A stretch of 64,000 bases of DNA from NCBI RefSeq assembly GCF_008831285.2, contig NC_045138.2:41035115-41099114 (forward strand), read 5' to 3'. The translations under genes were made by a program, and so were the position numbers. The stretch comes from Nymphaea colorata (lineage: Eukaryota; Streptophyta; Magnoliopsida; Nymphaeales; Nymphaeaceae). The notes under the pieces are model-generated. The model did no database searches. It was not told where the DNA came from and saw nothing but the letters and a program-made list of their open reading frames with translations. Positions 36,217 through 49,261 of this stretch are shown here, one piece after another (positions within the stretch are counted from its first letter, which is position 1; each line of letters opens with the position of its first letter).

Positions 36217-36253
36217 TGAGAGAGAAAGAGAGAGAGAGAGAGAGAGGGAGAGA
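36217..36253 (+). repeat. (GA)n tract upstream of the ZF-HD gene
   Basis: On the gene's strand this is (CT)n, about 190-225 bases before the ATG, in the probable 5' leader or core promoter. GA/CT tracts are binding sites for plant BBR/BPC GAGA factors, so a regulatory role is possible. That is inference from position. Confidence 0.7.
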
Positions 36254-38437
36254 TTTTGGTCCGTTGCGGAGCTTTGCTTTAGTGAGAGAAGAAGGGAGGA
36301 GTGCCGGTGGACGGCGACCGGCTGCAGCCGGTGGGATTTACTATGCTCCCCGAGGGGCGGGCATTTTTTTCACCGCGGGGAGGAAGGACGTGGTAAAGAA
36401 TCAGGGAGGGGCGGTGGGCCCCGGCTGTTAGCAACAGTAAATGGAGGTCGCGTCGGAAATTTAATGCAGGAATTGACGGGCTGTCAGTGGCCTCAGAGAC
36501 GAAGAAGTAGAGAGAGAAAGAGCCGATGAGAGAGAAAGACTGGAGTGGGTTGATGCAGCCATGGTGCTCATGAGGTGAACAGGAACAGTGAGAACAACTT
36601 GCCCCCACCTCTTCGATTTTAAAAAAAATTAATTAGTTCGATAATTAACAAAAATATATAGCTTTAAAAAATGATTTTTTCTCGTAAGAGTAATAAATTT
36701 TTTTCCTTTTCAGTTTAGCCCCTCAAAGTCAATCTTTCTCCCTACGACGTGGGATCTAACATTGGTTTAAACAAAGAAAAAAAGGTCTCAATATTAGAAT
36801 ATCCAAAAGAAATTCTTCCTTCTTTGATCGCTAATGTTCTCCACAATCCATGCCCTTTGTTCCGATAAAAATGATGAAACTTCTAAATTTTTTCTTTTCC
36901 TAATAAAATAGCAGGAAGAGGAAATGGAACCCCGAAAAGTAATTACCTCAGTAAGCCAACAGTGGTTTTAATTTGACATGAAAACTTGGATTCACAAGAA
37001 ATTTTAGTTTTCACGTTATAAAAAATCACAATAAATTTTAGTGAGGATGTGGGGCCCACTCTAAGATGAGGAGGCAATGTTCCCTCTTTTCTTTCGTCCC
37101 TCTGTTGTCTTTATAGTCGATTTTGAGGTTCCGTTCTCTAAAGCATGATGACACTCCAAAAAAGATCGACGAATTAAATATTGTTTGTCAAACTCCGTAT
37201 GATGATGATACTTAGGTTTAGGTGATAGGGTGGCGTTTAAAAAAACCTTGGGTTTGTTGGTCTCATGTGCTTTCTTTCACCATCTTGGGGAGCAAAGGAG
37301 TTCTTAATCGGTCTTTTAGGAGACACACACACCACTTCTAATTTAGTAACAAACACAACATCACATTCTTTATTGCAAAATTTGTTTTATGTCAGATATC
37401 TACCATGCTTTTTGAAGTCATATGTGCATGTGTCTTAACTTATGAAAATGATAACTGCGTATATTTTTCTTTTCATTAAACATTAAAGATGGAATGTTTA
37501 TGAAAGAGGAGGTAAGCAAACTAGCGGGGGTTGTGGAATCATAAACTAAAAGATTCAGAGACCTACGATCTTCATATATGAAGATGTGTTTAACTTTAAG
37601 GTGGGTTGGATTTATGAGAGTTTAGTCTCATATTAAAAATTGAGAGCATCTTCAATGACATATAAAGAGATTGGTTACTGGGTATGCTGTCTTGGTTTTT
37701 TAATCATTTTAGTAAAGGAATCGAACCTGTTAAGGAGTGAGTTGAGATCTAGCAAGCTGAAGTTGGACATCTTTCTTATGAAATTAATACAGAAATACAC
37801 TTTATGCACTCAACTGTTGAGATTTTTTACGTTCGACTAACAAGACAATATATATATATATATATATAAATCAATGGAGAGTAGGCATTACCTAACCATG
37901 CATGATTTGGACTATAGGAGTAAAGTAGCTTACTAATCAATCTTCAAACTATGAGGGGCCCTTGGTCCATGAAATAGACAATTCAGTAGAACAGGAGATT
38001 TACAAGAATAAACCCTTGATGGCTCATTCCATAGTTTGAAATCCGAAGATTTGATGCATTTGTTGCTGTGGCATAAAATCATGATTTGAAGTTCAATCGT
38101 TTTGCAAGAAGAAATGGGGACATTTGTAACCGATTGGTCGGATCTTTTCTTTAATCTTGTTGCAATTGTTCCTTTCAGAACCCCCAGTTTTAATTTTCTC
38201 AAACTCAACTAATTGAAAGAAAAATAAAGTTCAGAAAGAAAGAAGGAGCATAAGGGCATCACTGTTATGAGGCCTCAGAAGAGAGATTTGAATATCTTAC
38301 GCGAAGCATGCACCAACACATCGTTTTACATTCAGATCAAACAAACTAATCATCGTCAACTTATTGTGAGTAAAAATAGACACAGTTGAATAACATAATC
38401 TGGTTTAAGCATTTAAATAACTTGTTCACATTTATAG

Positions 38438-38800
38438 AGAGAGAGAGAGAGAGAGAGAGAGCGCTTCTCCATTCTTGTTTGTGGGTAGCCATTGTTTCAC
38501 TGCTGCTTGTTTTTTTCAGTTCAATAAGAATTCGACTTTATACAATTCAACCAGCAAACGGAACCAAAAAACTTAGCAGTTTAACTGAGAAGGGTAGAAA
38601 GAGAGCTCTCCTTGTCATACGAGAAGTGTAGAGAGAGAGAGAGAGAGAGAGAGAGACTGCAGAAAGAGAGTTTCCTGTCTGTCATACGAGAGATGTTCAA
38701 AAAGAGAGAGAGAGAGAGATTCAAGAGAGAGAGAGAGAGTGGCACTGTAGGCTCGTCATAGGAGAGGCGTAGAGAGAGAAAGGGGAGGGTGTAGAGAGAG
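38438..38800 (+). repeat. Cluster of (GA)n tracts
   Basis: At least four GA tracts (about 38438-38461, 38631-38655, 38705-38740, 38770-38803) are separated by short unique segments that repeat GTCATACGAGA/GTCATAGGAGA. The recurring spacer suggests partial tandem duplication of a GA-plus-spacer unit. Confidence 0.7.
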
Positions 38801-38845
38801 AAGGGTGGGGACACTCATGTGAGCACCACGGGAGTGGCACGAACA

Positions 38846-38950
38846 TGACGTGGACATGACCGTACGCGTGGCATTTCAGTTCTCGGGGAGCGGTGCAGAC
38901 GTGACCTGACAATGCAGCTGACCCCTGGCCCCACGTGCTGCCACGTCAGC
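38846..38950. promoter_or_regulatory. Cluster of ACGT-core motifs
   Basis: Four ACGT cores lie in 105 bases: TGACGTGG (38846-38853), GACGTGAC (38898-38905), CCACGTGC with a CACGTG G-box (38931-38938) and GCCACGTCAGC (38940-38950). These match bZIP/bHLH G-box and ABRE-type sites. Together with the adjoining GA tracts this resembles a promoter or enhancer, but no gene with a recognisable product starts nearby. Confidence 0.4.
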
Positions 38951-40576
38951 TTGCTCGTGCGCTTCATGGTCATCCCCTTCCCCCTCCACAGTGCCTTGGT
39001 TTGGTGTGGGCCACCCCTTCCGCCGTACCCACGCCCCATCACTGAATGGAACGTGTGAGTTTGTGACTGCAACTCCATGGCTTCATTGATTTAAACTTTA
39101 ACCTAATTTTATATATATTATATATATAAATATATTATCAATGAAAGCCACCTGATTTATTATTATGATTGACAGTTACAAGGAAAACAATAAAAAATTT
39201 TCTTTCTTTCATTGTTAGCTCCCCAGTAAAATTGATCGGAGGACTCTCATGAATAAGATAGCTTTTTTGAATAGCCAAATTCTTCATTTACTTTATATAT
39301 ATATATATATGTATTGGTTCTGAAATCTTGGGCTATAGCTAGGTTGTTTCCTCCCCACTTTTAAGTTGCTTTTGACAGCGATCCAAAGATTTGATTCACT
39401 TCAAATGAATGGGATTGATTTTCTTTTTCAGCTCCCCTTTATATCTCCTTGAAAGGAATTATATGATTACATGGAGCACCACCATGCTCTCTCTCTCTCT
39501 CTTGTTGATTGCTTATGGGTTCAGCCCACTTAACAAAAAAAAAAAAAACTTAGGGAATGTGTGGTCCAATCTCTCGCTTTTCTCTTTCTTGCCATTCCCT
39601 CTTTCTAACATGGGGGCCATGGGTTATCCCCATCATCTCCTCACAGTTCAGCATTGTTTGGTTCTCAAGATTGACTGTCCAAAATGATGGTGGGATCATC
39701 CCGTCCAAGTCTGTCTTTTCCTTTCAGAAGAACATGCCCTGATTACAAAACAAGGATCAACTGCTTAATGCAATGATGGCATCTCAGAAACTTCAAATAT
39801 TATATGACTTCATTCTTCTTTTCCAAGTTTAGCCAAAAGAACAAGTTAAAATAATTGATGGGCAGCAGCTAGATTTTGAGAATGATCTTGCACCTTCTTT
39901 TTCTTGACCAATATTAATAACCGTGGAAGATCATACATATTTGTTTGTATTGTTCCTTTAAAGAAAAAAAAAAAAAAAAAGTTTGGATGGAGGCAGAAGA
40001 CAGATACCAAAGATTTGGTTCTTTGTCAATGCTGTCAGGTTTTAGACATGATGCAGAACCCCATCTCCATATATGATAGGAATGGATGGTGGAGATCTGC
40101 CAAGTACTCACTGCAATGGTGGATCTCAAGAGACAACTGATCTGCTGTCCATTTTTTTTTTCTTTTCCCTCTCATGGGGTTGGTGGAAGGAAGTGTTGTG
40201 TCTTGTGTTCATTTAAGCAAGCAATACTGGTAGAGGGGAAGTGCCGGGCACAATATCCAACATGGGGAGGCAAATAATAGCCCCACATAGATGCACAAAT
40301 TGCCTTCACAAGTAGCATTCTTCCCAAAACGTATGTACATCTATGCATATGACATCGGGAGTGGGTACAAGAAAGGGATTGGTGCCCATTCTTGCAGAAA
40401 ATTACAGTATTGTTTCCACCAAGAGTAGCAGCTTTCATGAAGCAAAGGGGAAGAGTTGATGGGAAGGAAGGATTCCACCCTCTTGTTCTTGTCATGATCA
40501 TGATAAATACATGGTGGTGATGGTCCTGTTGATGGTACATACCTATGTTATGTATGTCTCTGCTGTGATAGCAGAA

Positions 40577-40607
<31 letters not shown>

Positions 40608-41535
40608 AGTGGGGAGGGAAGGAGAAAGGGGATCATGGATGTTGAACAAAAATAAAGCTGCAAGGCATGCAATAAAAGTGTAGTCTTCCCTCTTGTATTT
40701 ATTCCACTAAATTTGTTGTCCCCACTTTTTCTTCAAAAAGGAAGGGGGGACAAAGTATTCTCATACCTGCAAGCCTCCCTAAAAGTATTTTGTCTTTTAC
40801 ATGTCTGGTCTCTCTCTCTCTCTCTCTCTCTTCCCCTCTCTCTCTCATATTATTGATTATCCATTATTACAGTATACATATGGCTGCTTGTCTCAGTTTG
40901 AGTTGTTTCACTGTTAACTTGAAATGTGTGTATTTGTACATACACATAAATAAACATATTCATGAGAACAAGAGTTATCTTATGTCTGCATTAGAAGCTC
41001 ATTGCCTAGGTTAATTTAGTTCACTATGAAATTGTAGATGTCTTCTGAACACTGAAAGATATAGAGATTAAGCCTTAGATACACGTTATTTCATTTGTCA
41101 AAACTCTTTTGCATCTGTATCAACAGATTTTGCAGCATCAACTATTATTTACACATCCACTATCATTGCTGCTTGTCAACTAAACTCACTCTGTACATGG
41201 GATGGGATCCAGAGGATTAATTTTGAAAAAATCAGAATGTTAAGCCATTTGTGTATGTGTGTGCATGCGTGCACTTGGACACACACACACACACACACAC
41301 AGACAAAGTTGTTGTAAGCATTGTTATCTCTCAATTCAGTTTAAACAGCTTCAAAGGTTCGCAGCAGAAACATGTAATATGTGACTTACACTGCACTGTA
41401 ATTCGAAAGGCGACCAAAATTTCTTCTTAGACTAATATAAAACAAGAAGTAGTTTCACCAACTAATTTGACGAGCTTGAATACAGATTTAGATCGTGACC
41501 AAAACTTTTGTGCAACAAACTGAGAGAAAGCGAGT

Positions 41536-41536
<1 letters not shown>

Positions 41537-41583
<47 letters not shown>

Positions 41584-41584
41584 T
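41537..41584 (+). repeat. (CT)n-(GT)n microsatellite
   Basis: About fourteen CT units pass into about nine GT units. Confidence 0.9.
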
Positions 41585-42643
41585 ATCTATCTATTTATCT
41601 CCCAAACACTTACATCCGCACACATACAACATGTACACATAGGTGTACATAAATATTGACTACTTCTAATATCAACATATTTTACAAATATATCTGGCCC
41701 GGGTCATCCATGCCCAGTCTATACATGTGGCCTACTTCCACTCACACATGTATATGAGTGTGCATCTATGCATGTGAATATGTGCATATATTATATATGG
41801 ATCAGACCCTACTGATATGACCTAAATGATATGTCACTAGAAAACAAGATTTAGATATTGAGATTCCACCTAGCCACTGAAACTACACCAATTAACTAGC
41901 TGTTGACATTCCACCCTGCACATCACATGTATAGTATGCCCTACCCTTCAACCCCTTCAAATCATGGAAGCTGAGTAAAGTAGCATTGCACTCACTGTAG
42001 ACATGTATCTATATAATGCAGCAGGGCTAGAGGGAACTCTCTGATTGATTTGTTTCCCTAGTAAAGTGAGTTTACAGCTAGGTCTATAGAGAAATGATAG
42101 TACTGCATGTTATTTCAAACCCTCAACAGACTTTGCGTTTGTTTAGTGTACAACAAAGTTGCCCAACTCTAGGTCCCTTGGTACATATTCTTATAAGCCA
42201 AATAGCCAATTCCTGCCAGTTCATTTCTACCAGCACATTTTTGTAAGGCATTAAGCTGTTGGGAACAACCAAACATTCAAAATATTTATGTGCCATTAAT
42301 GCATCAAACGTTTTACTTTTCTCCATTTTCCATGACAATGAAATCTCCAAGGTTCAGACCACTTAATAGACCTGGTCCTTTTGAGGTAGACCTTGGGTTA
42401 GTTCTGGTTACCATGGTTTATCAAGACAGCACTATGGGAAGCTTAAGGTCCATACATGGCAGGTCTCAATTGGTCCAAGGTCTTCCCATTTAGGCCTTTT
42501 GCAGCTCCCCCCACCCCCTCCCTTTCTCACTAATGAACCATCATCTTGAGAAGTAAATTCAAGCAAATCCCCAACTAAAATCACTTTGGTTGCATTTGAT
42601 TTCCCACAGATCTCGTGTCCGAGGCGATCCGAAATCAACAATA

Positions 42644-42680
42644 GCTGAAATCCACAGTTTAACAAACTGTAGATTTCAGC
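42644..42680. repeat. 17-bp inverted repeat with 3-base loop
   Basis: GCTGAAATCCACAGTTT is followed by AAC and then AAACTGTAGATTTCAGC, a hairpin with one mismatch. It may be the core of a small foldback element; no longer inverted arms were found outside it. Confidence 0.75.
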
Positions 42681-43551
42681 ATCAACTCCCCAGTGTGAAT
42701 TTCAAACCCATGCTACATTGGTGGGCTGAGATGGGAGGTGAGGGGTCAGACCTTAATCTAGAGGCAACACAATGAGAAAGCACAAGGTTCAGACTGGTTA
42801 AGTCAGGCGTTGATCCTAGGTCTTCACTTTAATAACCTTCAAGTCCCGTCTTACCACTTATCATTCATGGTGTTATCAATTTAAGATCAAGCAAGCATCT
42901 GCAACTGGTGTATATCTGCTCAAGAGCAAGAAAAAGAAACAAAACTTAAGGTGTTATGCGTGAAATATTCAAGGTTTAGGTTGGTGCATAAGGAAGTGAA
43001 TATGTGATTTCAGGACAACCATGCATGTAAATCATCTTAGATCATACTTTTCGCATCTGTTTATCCTCTACATTCTTTTCTGTCCGCAACTATATTGGCA
43101 AATGAACGCTAAATATGGCAATGTTTTGAAGGTGACTGAGATCAGAGAAATTGTGGAAACCCGCGCTCTCAAACATAGGTTCAAACTTTCAGAGGAGGGA
43201 TCACTCATCTCGCTTATGGTGGAAAAATTTTCACTACGACCTTGGGCCATATAGACCTTACATCTACTGGTTAAATAGACTTGTACCTTACCCAGTGGTG
43301 GTCGAAGTTGGCCATCATAAGCATTTCCAGTTTGCCCCACATCTTGCACCCAAACACTACCAAGAGAGAGGCAATACTTCAAAAGCTCCTAGTCTTAAGG
43401 GTGAGCAGAAGCCTTTACATTTCTAAGGTACTCTATGCCCTCAAAAAAGAAAAAAACAAAAGTGTTATAAGCATGTCAAACAGGCTAATTATTCCATCTT
43501 AGACCACCTTGTGCATAACCAACCGCAGGTAAACAGGATGAATATGAAAGT

Positions 43552-43628
43552 CTCTCTCTCTCTCCCTATATATATATATATATATATATATATTAATATT
43601 TATATATAAAAGAGAGAGAGAGAGAGAG
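43552..43628. repeat. Self-complementary (CT)n-(TA)n-(GA)n array
   Basis: CT units, then about fourteen TA units and an AATATT core, then TATATA and about ten GA units. Because CT and GA are complementary and TA is palindromic, the whole 75-bp block can fold into one long hairpin. Confidence 0.8.
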
Positions 43629-46600
43629 TCCCCATGAACGGTGACTCTCAACTTAATGGATACCAGGAGACACCAAACCTAAGTTGTCAGATTAGTTGAG
43701 AGAAAACAAGGAAAAAAAAAAGTGTTTTAGTTCACACAATTTTTTTCTTGTTGTTCGCTTAATCATCTATCACCATTTTTTTCTTGTTTTTCTCTTAATC
43801 ATCCATCTGTTATTCAGTTATGTAACTTTGGTTATCCCAAATTATATATTATACACACACACACATGAATTCTAAAGGCAAATATTGCAGCAAAACCCTC
43901 ATCCTAGATGTGACCCGCTTGAGTGCCTAGCTACCTCACTGGCTTGTTCAAACAATCATGAACTAAAGTCCCTAGCAAGGTTTTGCGGCACGTTGCTGGT
44001 CGACATCTGCACATGCCACACAGAACACCAGATAGAGACTCAAATGCACCTTTAGAGGATGTCTGCACCATGGGGCACCGGGGCTGGGATGAAGTAGAAG
44101 ACATGGTTGTCCCACCAGGAAGAAATGCAAATGTAACATAACTTCCATTTTGGCACCACACATTTGGGGTCGAGCAAATGTGTCCATGTTCAGGACAAAG
44201 TGTGTCTGGACACGCACATCCGGCCAACCGAAGGCCCTCCTACTGCACCGCGATTGTCTCAATGGCATGGAACGCAGATCAATGGAATCAAACAAGCATC
44301 GATCTCTCAATAATGGCAACTTTGTCATCTACAGAACATGACTTATATGTTCAGATCTAATGGCGCGTGGAATCACTGTACTGGAAGTATAATTCATCTT
44401 GCTAAATCCCATTTCCAAAATCCAAATGGATTGGACATCCTTCACCATCTGCTGGTTTGGTCCAACAAGTATTCCTTTGCAAGTGGTGTGTTTGATCAAC
44501 ATCCATTGGCCGGAAGCACATCAAAATATTGACTCCGAAGCTGCTACAGAATCATTAGAAAATAAGTGTGGTGTGCATGTATTTAATTACGAAAATCTCG
44601 TGATATTTATCGCCAATTTATACCTCCTTTTTCGCCGAGATTTTTAAGGTTCTTTGATTTTCAAAGGTTTGTTATGATTTTTATTGTTTTTAAGTTTTTT
44701 AAAAATTGTTGAGATTTTCCCAACATGAACCCGAGAAGAACAACTTCGCCGAAAAATACTCGATAAAAACCTCGCTGAGATTTTCCCAAAACATATTTGT
44801 GACTATGGACTTCAAAACTTAAACGTTTTATTGAAAAGAATTTTGAACCATGGTTGGCTCATAAAGATTGAGCTGATCAACCTCTACCATCCTTAACCAG
44901 CAGTCCTGAACAAGGCCTGTTGGGCTTGTTTTTTCAGCCCTATACTTTGTTGTAAAATCCCCATATCTTCTCTGCCCGCAGTTAGGTTCAGACTGCTGGT
45001 GAGCCATGTGATGTGCGTACTTCTACCAGCCTGTTGTACCTTTCTAGCAGTATAGCTTTGGTACTTGAGTACTCAACTGTGGACCATCTATGTTTCACAC
45101 TATTGGGCCCATGCATATATATATATATATATCGAAAATCATTATGTCAACTATATATATACACCTATTATTGTCGCTGCTCTTGTTATTATTACCTTTG
45201 TTTGGTGATGAAGGTTAAGTAGAAATGTAGCAAATAATTATGTCAATAGTCGCATTGAGGCATCAGACTCTCGAGTTTTCTTCAACTTGAAGGTTAACTT
45301 AGCAGCTTCTCACGAGGTGCACCGAGCTCTTGCCATACTTATTGGCTAATCCCAGCATCAGTTTTAATTAAAGGTTCCTAGTTGAAAATTTATAATTTCT
45401 AGAGCATCTTGAAACCATAGGGCTCACCATTTGAGAAATTCTTGTATGGTATCTTTCGTTCCCGGGTTGTGTTGTACCGCACCGTACCCATGTACCCATA
45501 TGACATAGCTAGGCCGAAAGGGACCCATGCCCATAAGGATCAAACTGTGACATTTCCTTGGCTTGGTGGGCTACATTTAAAGGTAAGTTCAATGTTTGTG
45601 ATACCGCACCATTGCATTTAAGACAGATGAATCTCCATAGAATAAAGAGTTTCAAAATTCAAGACCAGCTTGGTATCATGAATCGAGGAATCTTGTGTGA
45701 TCTCGCAAATTAATTTCTCCCTTCGGAACAAAAGAAAAAGAGCAGAGAACAAAGTGAGGGTAGAAATCAAACCCTCATGCTGGGAATTAAGTCCCATCCA
45801 TATACCTGTTGAGCCATGCTTTACAAAAAAATATCCAGCAGACCTTAAGGTCTCCTTAGCTAGAAAGGACCGATCCCTATTTACATCAAAACCAAAACCC
45901 ATTCCTCCTTCTCTACATGACTTAGCCATAGCTTTCTTGACAAGGGACCCAAAACTGGTCTGTCTTTACCATCTTTTGGGTGAGCAAAAGATTTACAACC
46001 TACAACCTATAAAAAAGGGCCTGAGAGTCTCCATATGTTCCCCCTGTCTTGGCTTCCTGGGTTGTGTCGGCATCCGTAAACAAAGATATACCATTCAACT
46101 TAGGTATTGTGTTTCACCACTTAAGACACTTATACATAGTGCCCATGAAAAATCAAGCTACAGACATGTCTCTTTACATGCGCCTAACCCGACATCTACG
46201 CTATGCTTCTTGAAATTGATCATCTTCAAAACAATGTATATTGCAAAATAAAGTCAAAATTCTCAAAAGGTGGCCACAGGTGAGACGCTATTCCCAATCT
46301 CAGCCAAAGCAAAATTTGAGTTTATGCATTTCCTGCTCCAACTAGCATTTACAATGATGTTATTTCGAGTGAGCTGAAGGGAACCCCATCGCTCGAGTAA
46401 GAGACGAAAGCGCCTCACTCCTTTCCCCTGAACCTAGGACAAGAGTTGTGTCAAGACCTCAGTGAACTTACGGCTACTCCGTTCAACTCAAGAGTAGTAC
46501 CAACCACATTTTTTAGTTTAGAGGAATAACTTCACAGGAATCGACTAACGACTAGACTCTCATCGACCTTCCAACCCAAGCAGCAAAGGTACACCCTCAC

Positions 46601-46967
46601 CCTCAGGGATGCAATTATGTTATTAATGTCTTCCCAAATGTAAAAGAAGCAAGTAGAACCAGAATTTTTCCCCGCTTGACCACTATCATTTCCAGGTCTG
46701 CATTAATGAATCAAAGAAGTTTATATCCCTATTGAACATCTTACCTAGATGACGCCATACTCCTTTAGCCTACATAATTCAAAAACATGTGCACAGACGT
46801 TTCCAAATCTCTTCTTCCCTTCCAAATGTCTTCCTCCTTCTTATCTCTAATTTGTGGTATATTACTAAGCTGAAATGCAAATCTTCCTCATCCCACATAA
46901 GAATATCGTCCCCCTCCTGGAGATAAGCAGACAATAAAACCTGCATGGCTCTGGTCCTTTGAGATTT

Positions 46968-47340
46968 ATAATCGGATTTAGTGTAATGACATCCGACCGG
47001 ATTCAAATTTGGTTTTAAATAAATATAAGATTGGATTCAGATTCAATTTTAGTTTTAAATAAATATCATATATCCAATATTTGAAAGGTCGCTCTTGACA
47101 TATCATAATGCAGTTTGTGATTCCATTATGTATTTTAAAGCTGGATTCGGATTCTAATGCAAATCTGAAAGTCGGATTCTGATCAAATTCAAATTGTGAA
47201 TTTAAAAATCAGATTTGGATAGGGGATTGGGTTTCCTCATTCATACTCAAATCTTAATTTCAATATGAATATGTGAACATCTGATACTCGGACATAGTAC
47301 ATAGATCATTCAATTTCAATCTGATCCGTTCACATCCCTA
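46968..47340. mobile_element. hAT-like non-autonomous repeat family, copy E
   Basis: The right end is GATCCGTTCACATCCCTA, matching the inverted family terminus. The interior has the usual GATTCGGATTC, CAAATCT and TGAACATCTGATA motifs. The left end is degraded, so the start is approximate. Confidence 0.55.
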
Positions 47341-48960
47341 CTGATTAGGTGTCCATCTTTTCTTCATCAAAGGTACTTGTATCATTTCAACCCCATCTAA
47401 TGCATACTTCCATGTTTGGAATCGTGGCAAAAAGAGTCGAAACGAGTGCGAATCGATCAAAGGAAGGCGACACTGTCCCTGTCAGGCTTCACCGCCGACC
47501 GAGCTCTGTTGCTGGTGACTTTTCTGGCGATCGGACCGTTGGATCGTATCCATTCCGGTGCCATTCGCTCCGCAACATCCTCGCGCTTCTCTCCACCAAA
47601 ACTGAGGATGATCGGACCATGGACGGAGAATCTGGATGCAACGATCGAAACCTGGCGACTTCCGGATCGAACATATTGCATAAAGCCTGATTTTTTTTCT
47701 CTCTCTTTTTTCAAAGCGAGTGCCCAAGGATTGTCCGTCTCCCTCACCCCTGGGTTCATAGAGCTAGCTCGGGACCTTTTATGGTCCAGAAAAATAATAC
47801 ACTGAGTCGTGACAATGATCAGAGTTTCCTAACGCAAACCCCTTCATAGTAAACCACTTTTCCACCCTACACACCTGCATAAAGTGTGAAACTTGGTGAC
47901 TAAAAATTTCAAAGTTTTGTTTGTAAATTTTGTTGAATTAGCTAAAGCATGGTTTGTAAAAGAATAAATGATAAAACAAACATGAAAGTGTTTGGGTTGA
48001 ATTTGGGAGATATTTGACATGGGAGGCCGAGGTCCACCACTTACCCGACATAACCAATAATTTGGTCAGATGTTTCTTGATCAGATCCAGACTTGTATTC
48101 AGGCTTGAATTTCTAGAATTGGATACGGATCTGACAGAAGCAAGGTCTGAACATTACGCATGATTGGGTCGGATCCATATCTCTGATTTGGATTTGAATT
48201 CCCGTTCAGCCAACAAAAGTAGTTACAAAACTGCTTAACGCTCTGTGCCTTACCATATGGATCTGGTTTCTGGTCGGTAATTAACAAATCAGAACAGGCT
48301 ATATTTTTACGCCCCTAACCAAGACTAGAATGACACAGATACCTTCGATGTTAAATCAGAAGAGGCCCCCTCTGTAAGGGCAGAAAAGGAATTCAAAAAT
48401 GAATATTTGGTTGCATAGATAACTAGTAGGTTTGAACAATCATAAAACACCTGCATTAATTTTATAAAATAATTCACACATATACTAAAAAAGAAAAAAG
48501 TTGAAATAGACTTAGAAAGACTGTTAAAGGTTTTTACAGATATTTGTAATTTACGCTTTTTAGTAAATTTTTCTATAATTTCATATCTCTCTTTTCCTTT
48601 ATTCTCGTCGTTTGTTTCTACGATTACATTGTAAATTATATAAAGTAAAATTATAAAAAGTTTGGCCAAAAGGCTATAAATTGTCAAATTCTCTTTAATT
48701 AAAGTACCCTTTTAGTTAAGATAATCTTAAATAATTTTCACTCATGTGAATTTATAAGTTAGATTATGAATTTAAGCACTTATTTGAAAAATCAATTTCT
48801 AGCTCCCTCAAAATATTTTTTGCAAGAAAAGGTGGATACCTACGTCTCCATGCATCCGAATAACAGTGAGCTTAGGAGTTTTCTCCCGAATTACGGAAAA
48901 ATTTTCGAGCACATCAAACACGAACAACCTTGTCCTCAATCCAGAGTGGGTTCTGAAAAA
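47341..48960. other. Spacer with a possible sixth repeat fragment
   Basis: A weak fragment of the dispersed family (GATCAGATCCAG, GGTCGGATCC, GATTTGGATTTGAATTC) lies around 48070-48200. Overlapping open frames at 47349-47805 sit in a higher-GC patch and match nothing known. The region 48330-48760 is very AT-rich. The right end should include the mL41 promoter. Confidence 0.4.
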
Positions 48961-48989
48961 GTTTCGTGGAAAAAAGGCCCGACCCAGAG

Positions 48990-49101
48990 AGAGGGGCCCG
49001 ACATTTTCCGACGGACATTTCTTCCGCCCGTCTCAAACGTCCTCTTCGTGCGTTCGCTGATCGAGGATCGTCTTCAGCTGCGCTCGTCTTCTTCAGTATC
49101 G
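48990..49101 (+). other. Probable 5'-UTR exon of the mL41 gene
   Basis: A CG- and pyrimidine-rich stretch typical of housekeeping-gene leaders ends at TATCG|GTAAGTAGC, a near-perfect plant donor (GT at 49102). The next strong acceptor on this strand is TTTTTTCCCAG at 51580-51590, followed 38 bases later by the mL41 start codon. Joining the two gives a 5'-UTR intron of about 2.5 kb. The 5' boundary is unknown and the link is inferred from splice-site quality only. Confidence 0.4.
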
Positions 49102-49261
49102 GTAAGTAGCCCTCTCTCTCTTTCTCGCGTCGGCCACCATCCCCTGGTCGACGCAAGCATGGTAAAATCTGCTTCCTTTTCTTTTATCTTTTTAAGTCTC
49201 TTTCTCTCTGTTACTCTCTCTCATTGGCCAACAAGCATGGTAAATTGCTGTTTCTTTTTTG

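Larger units (their letters stand above)
36028..46967. other. Long gene-poor region with many simple repeats
   Basis: The first 600 bases are the ZF-HD leader and promoter. The rest shows no recognisable coding exon. Open frames at 40172-40672, 43930-44360 and 45620-46250 lack known motifs; the 45.7-kb frame opens with GTG. Simple repeats include GA clusters at 38.4-38.8 kb, (GA)13 at 40576-40601, CT tracts at 40808-40846, CT/GT at 41537-41584 and a TA-centred hairpin at 43.55-43.63 kb. CGAGATTTT-type repeats occur at 44.6-44.8 kb. Confidence 0.45.

Noticed and set aside
45697-46251. 184-codon open frame on the plus strand
   Set aside because: It opens with GTG, contains no recognisable motif and has no splice or composition support; chance or old transposon sequence is likelier.
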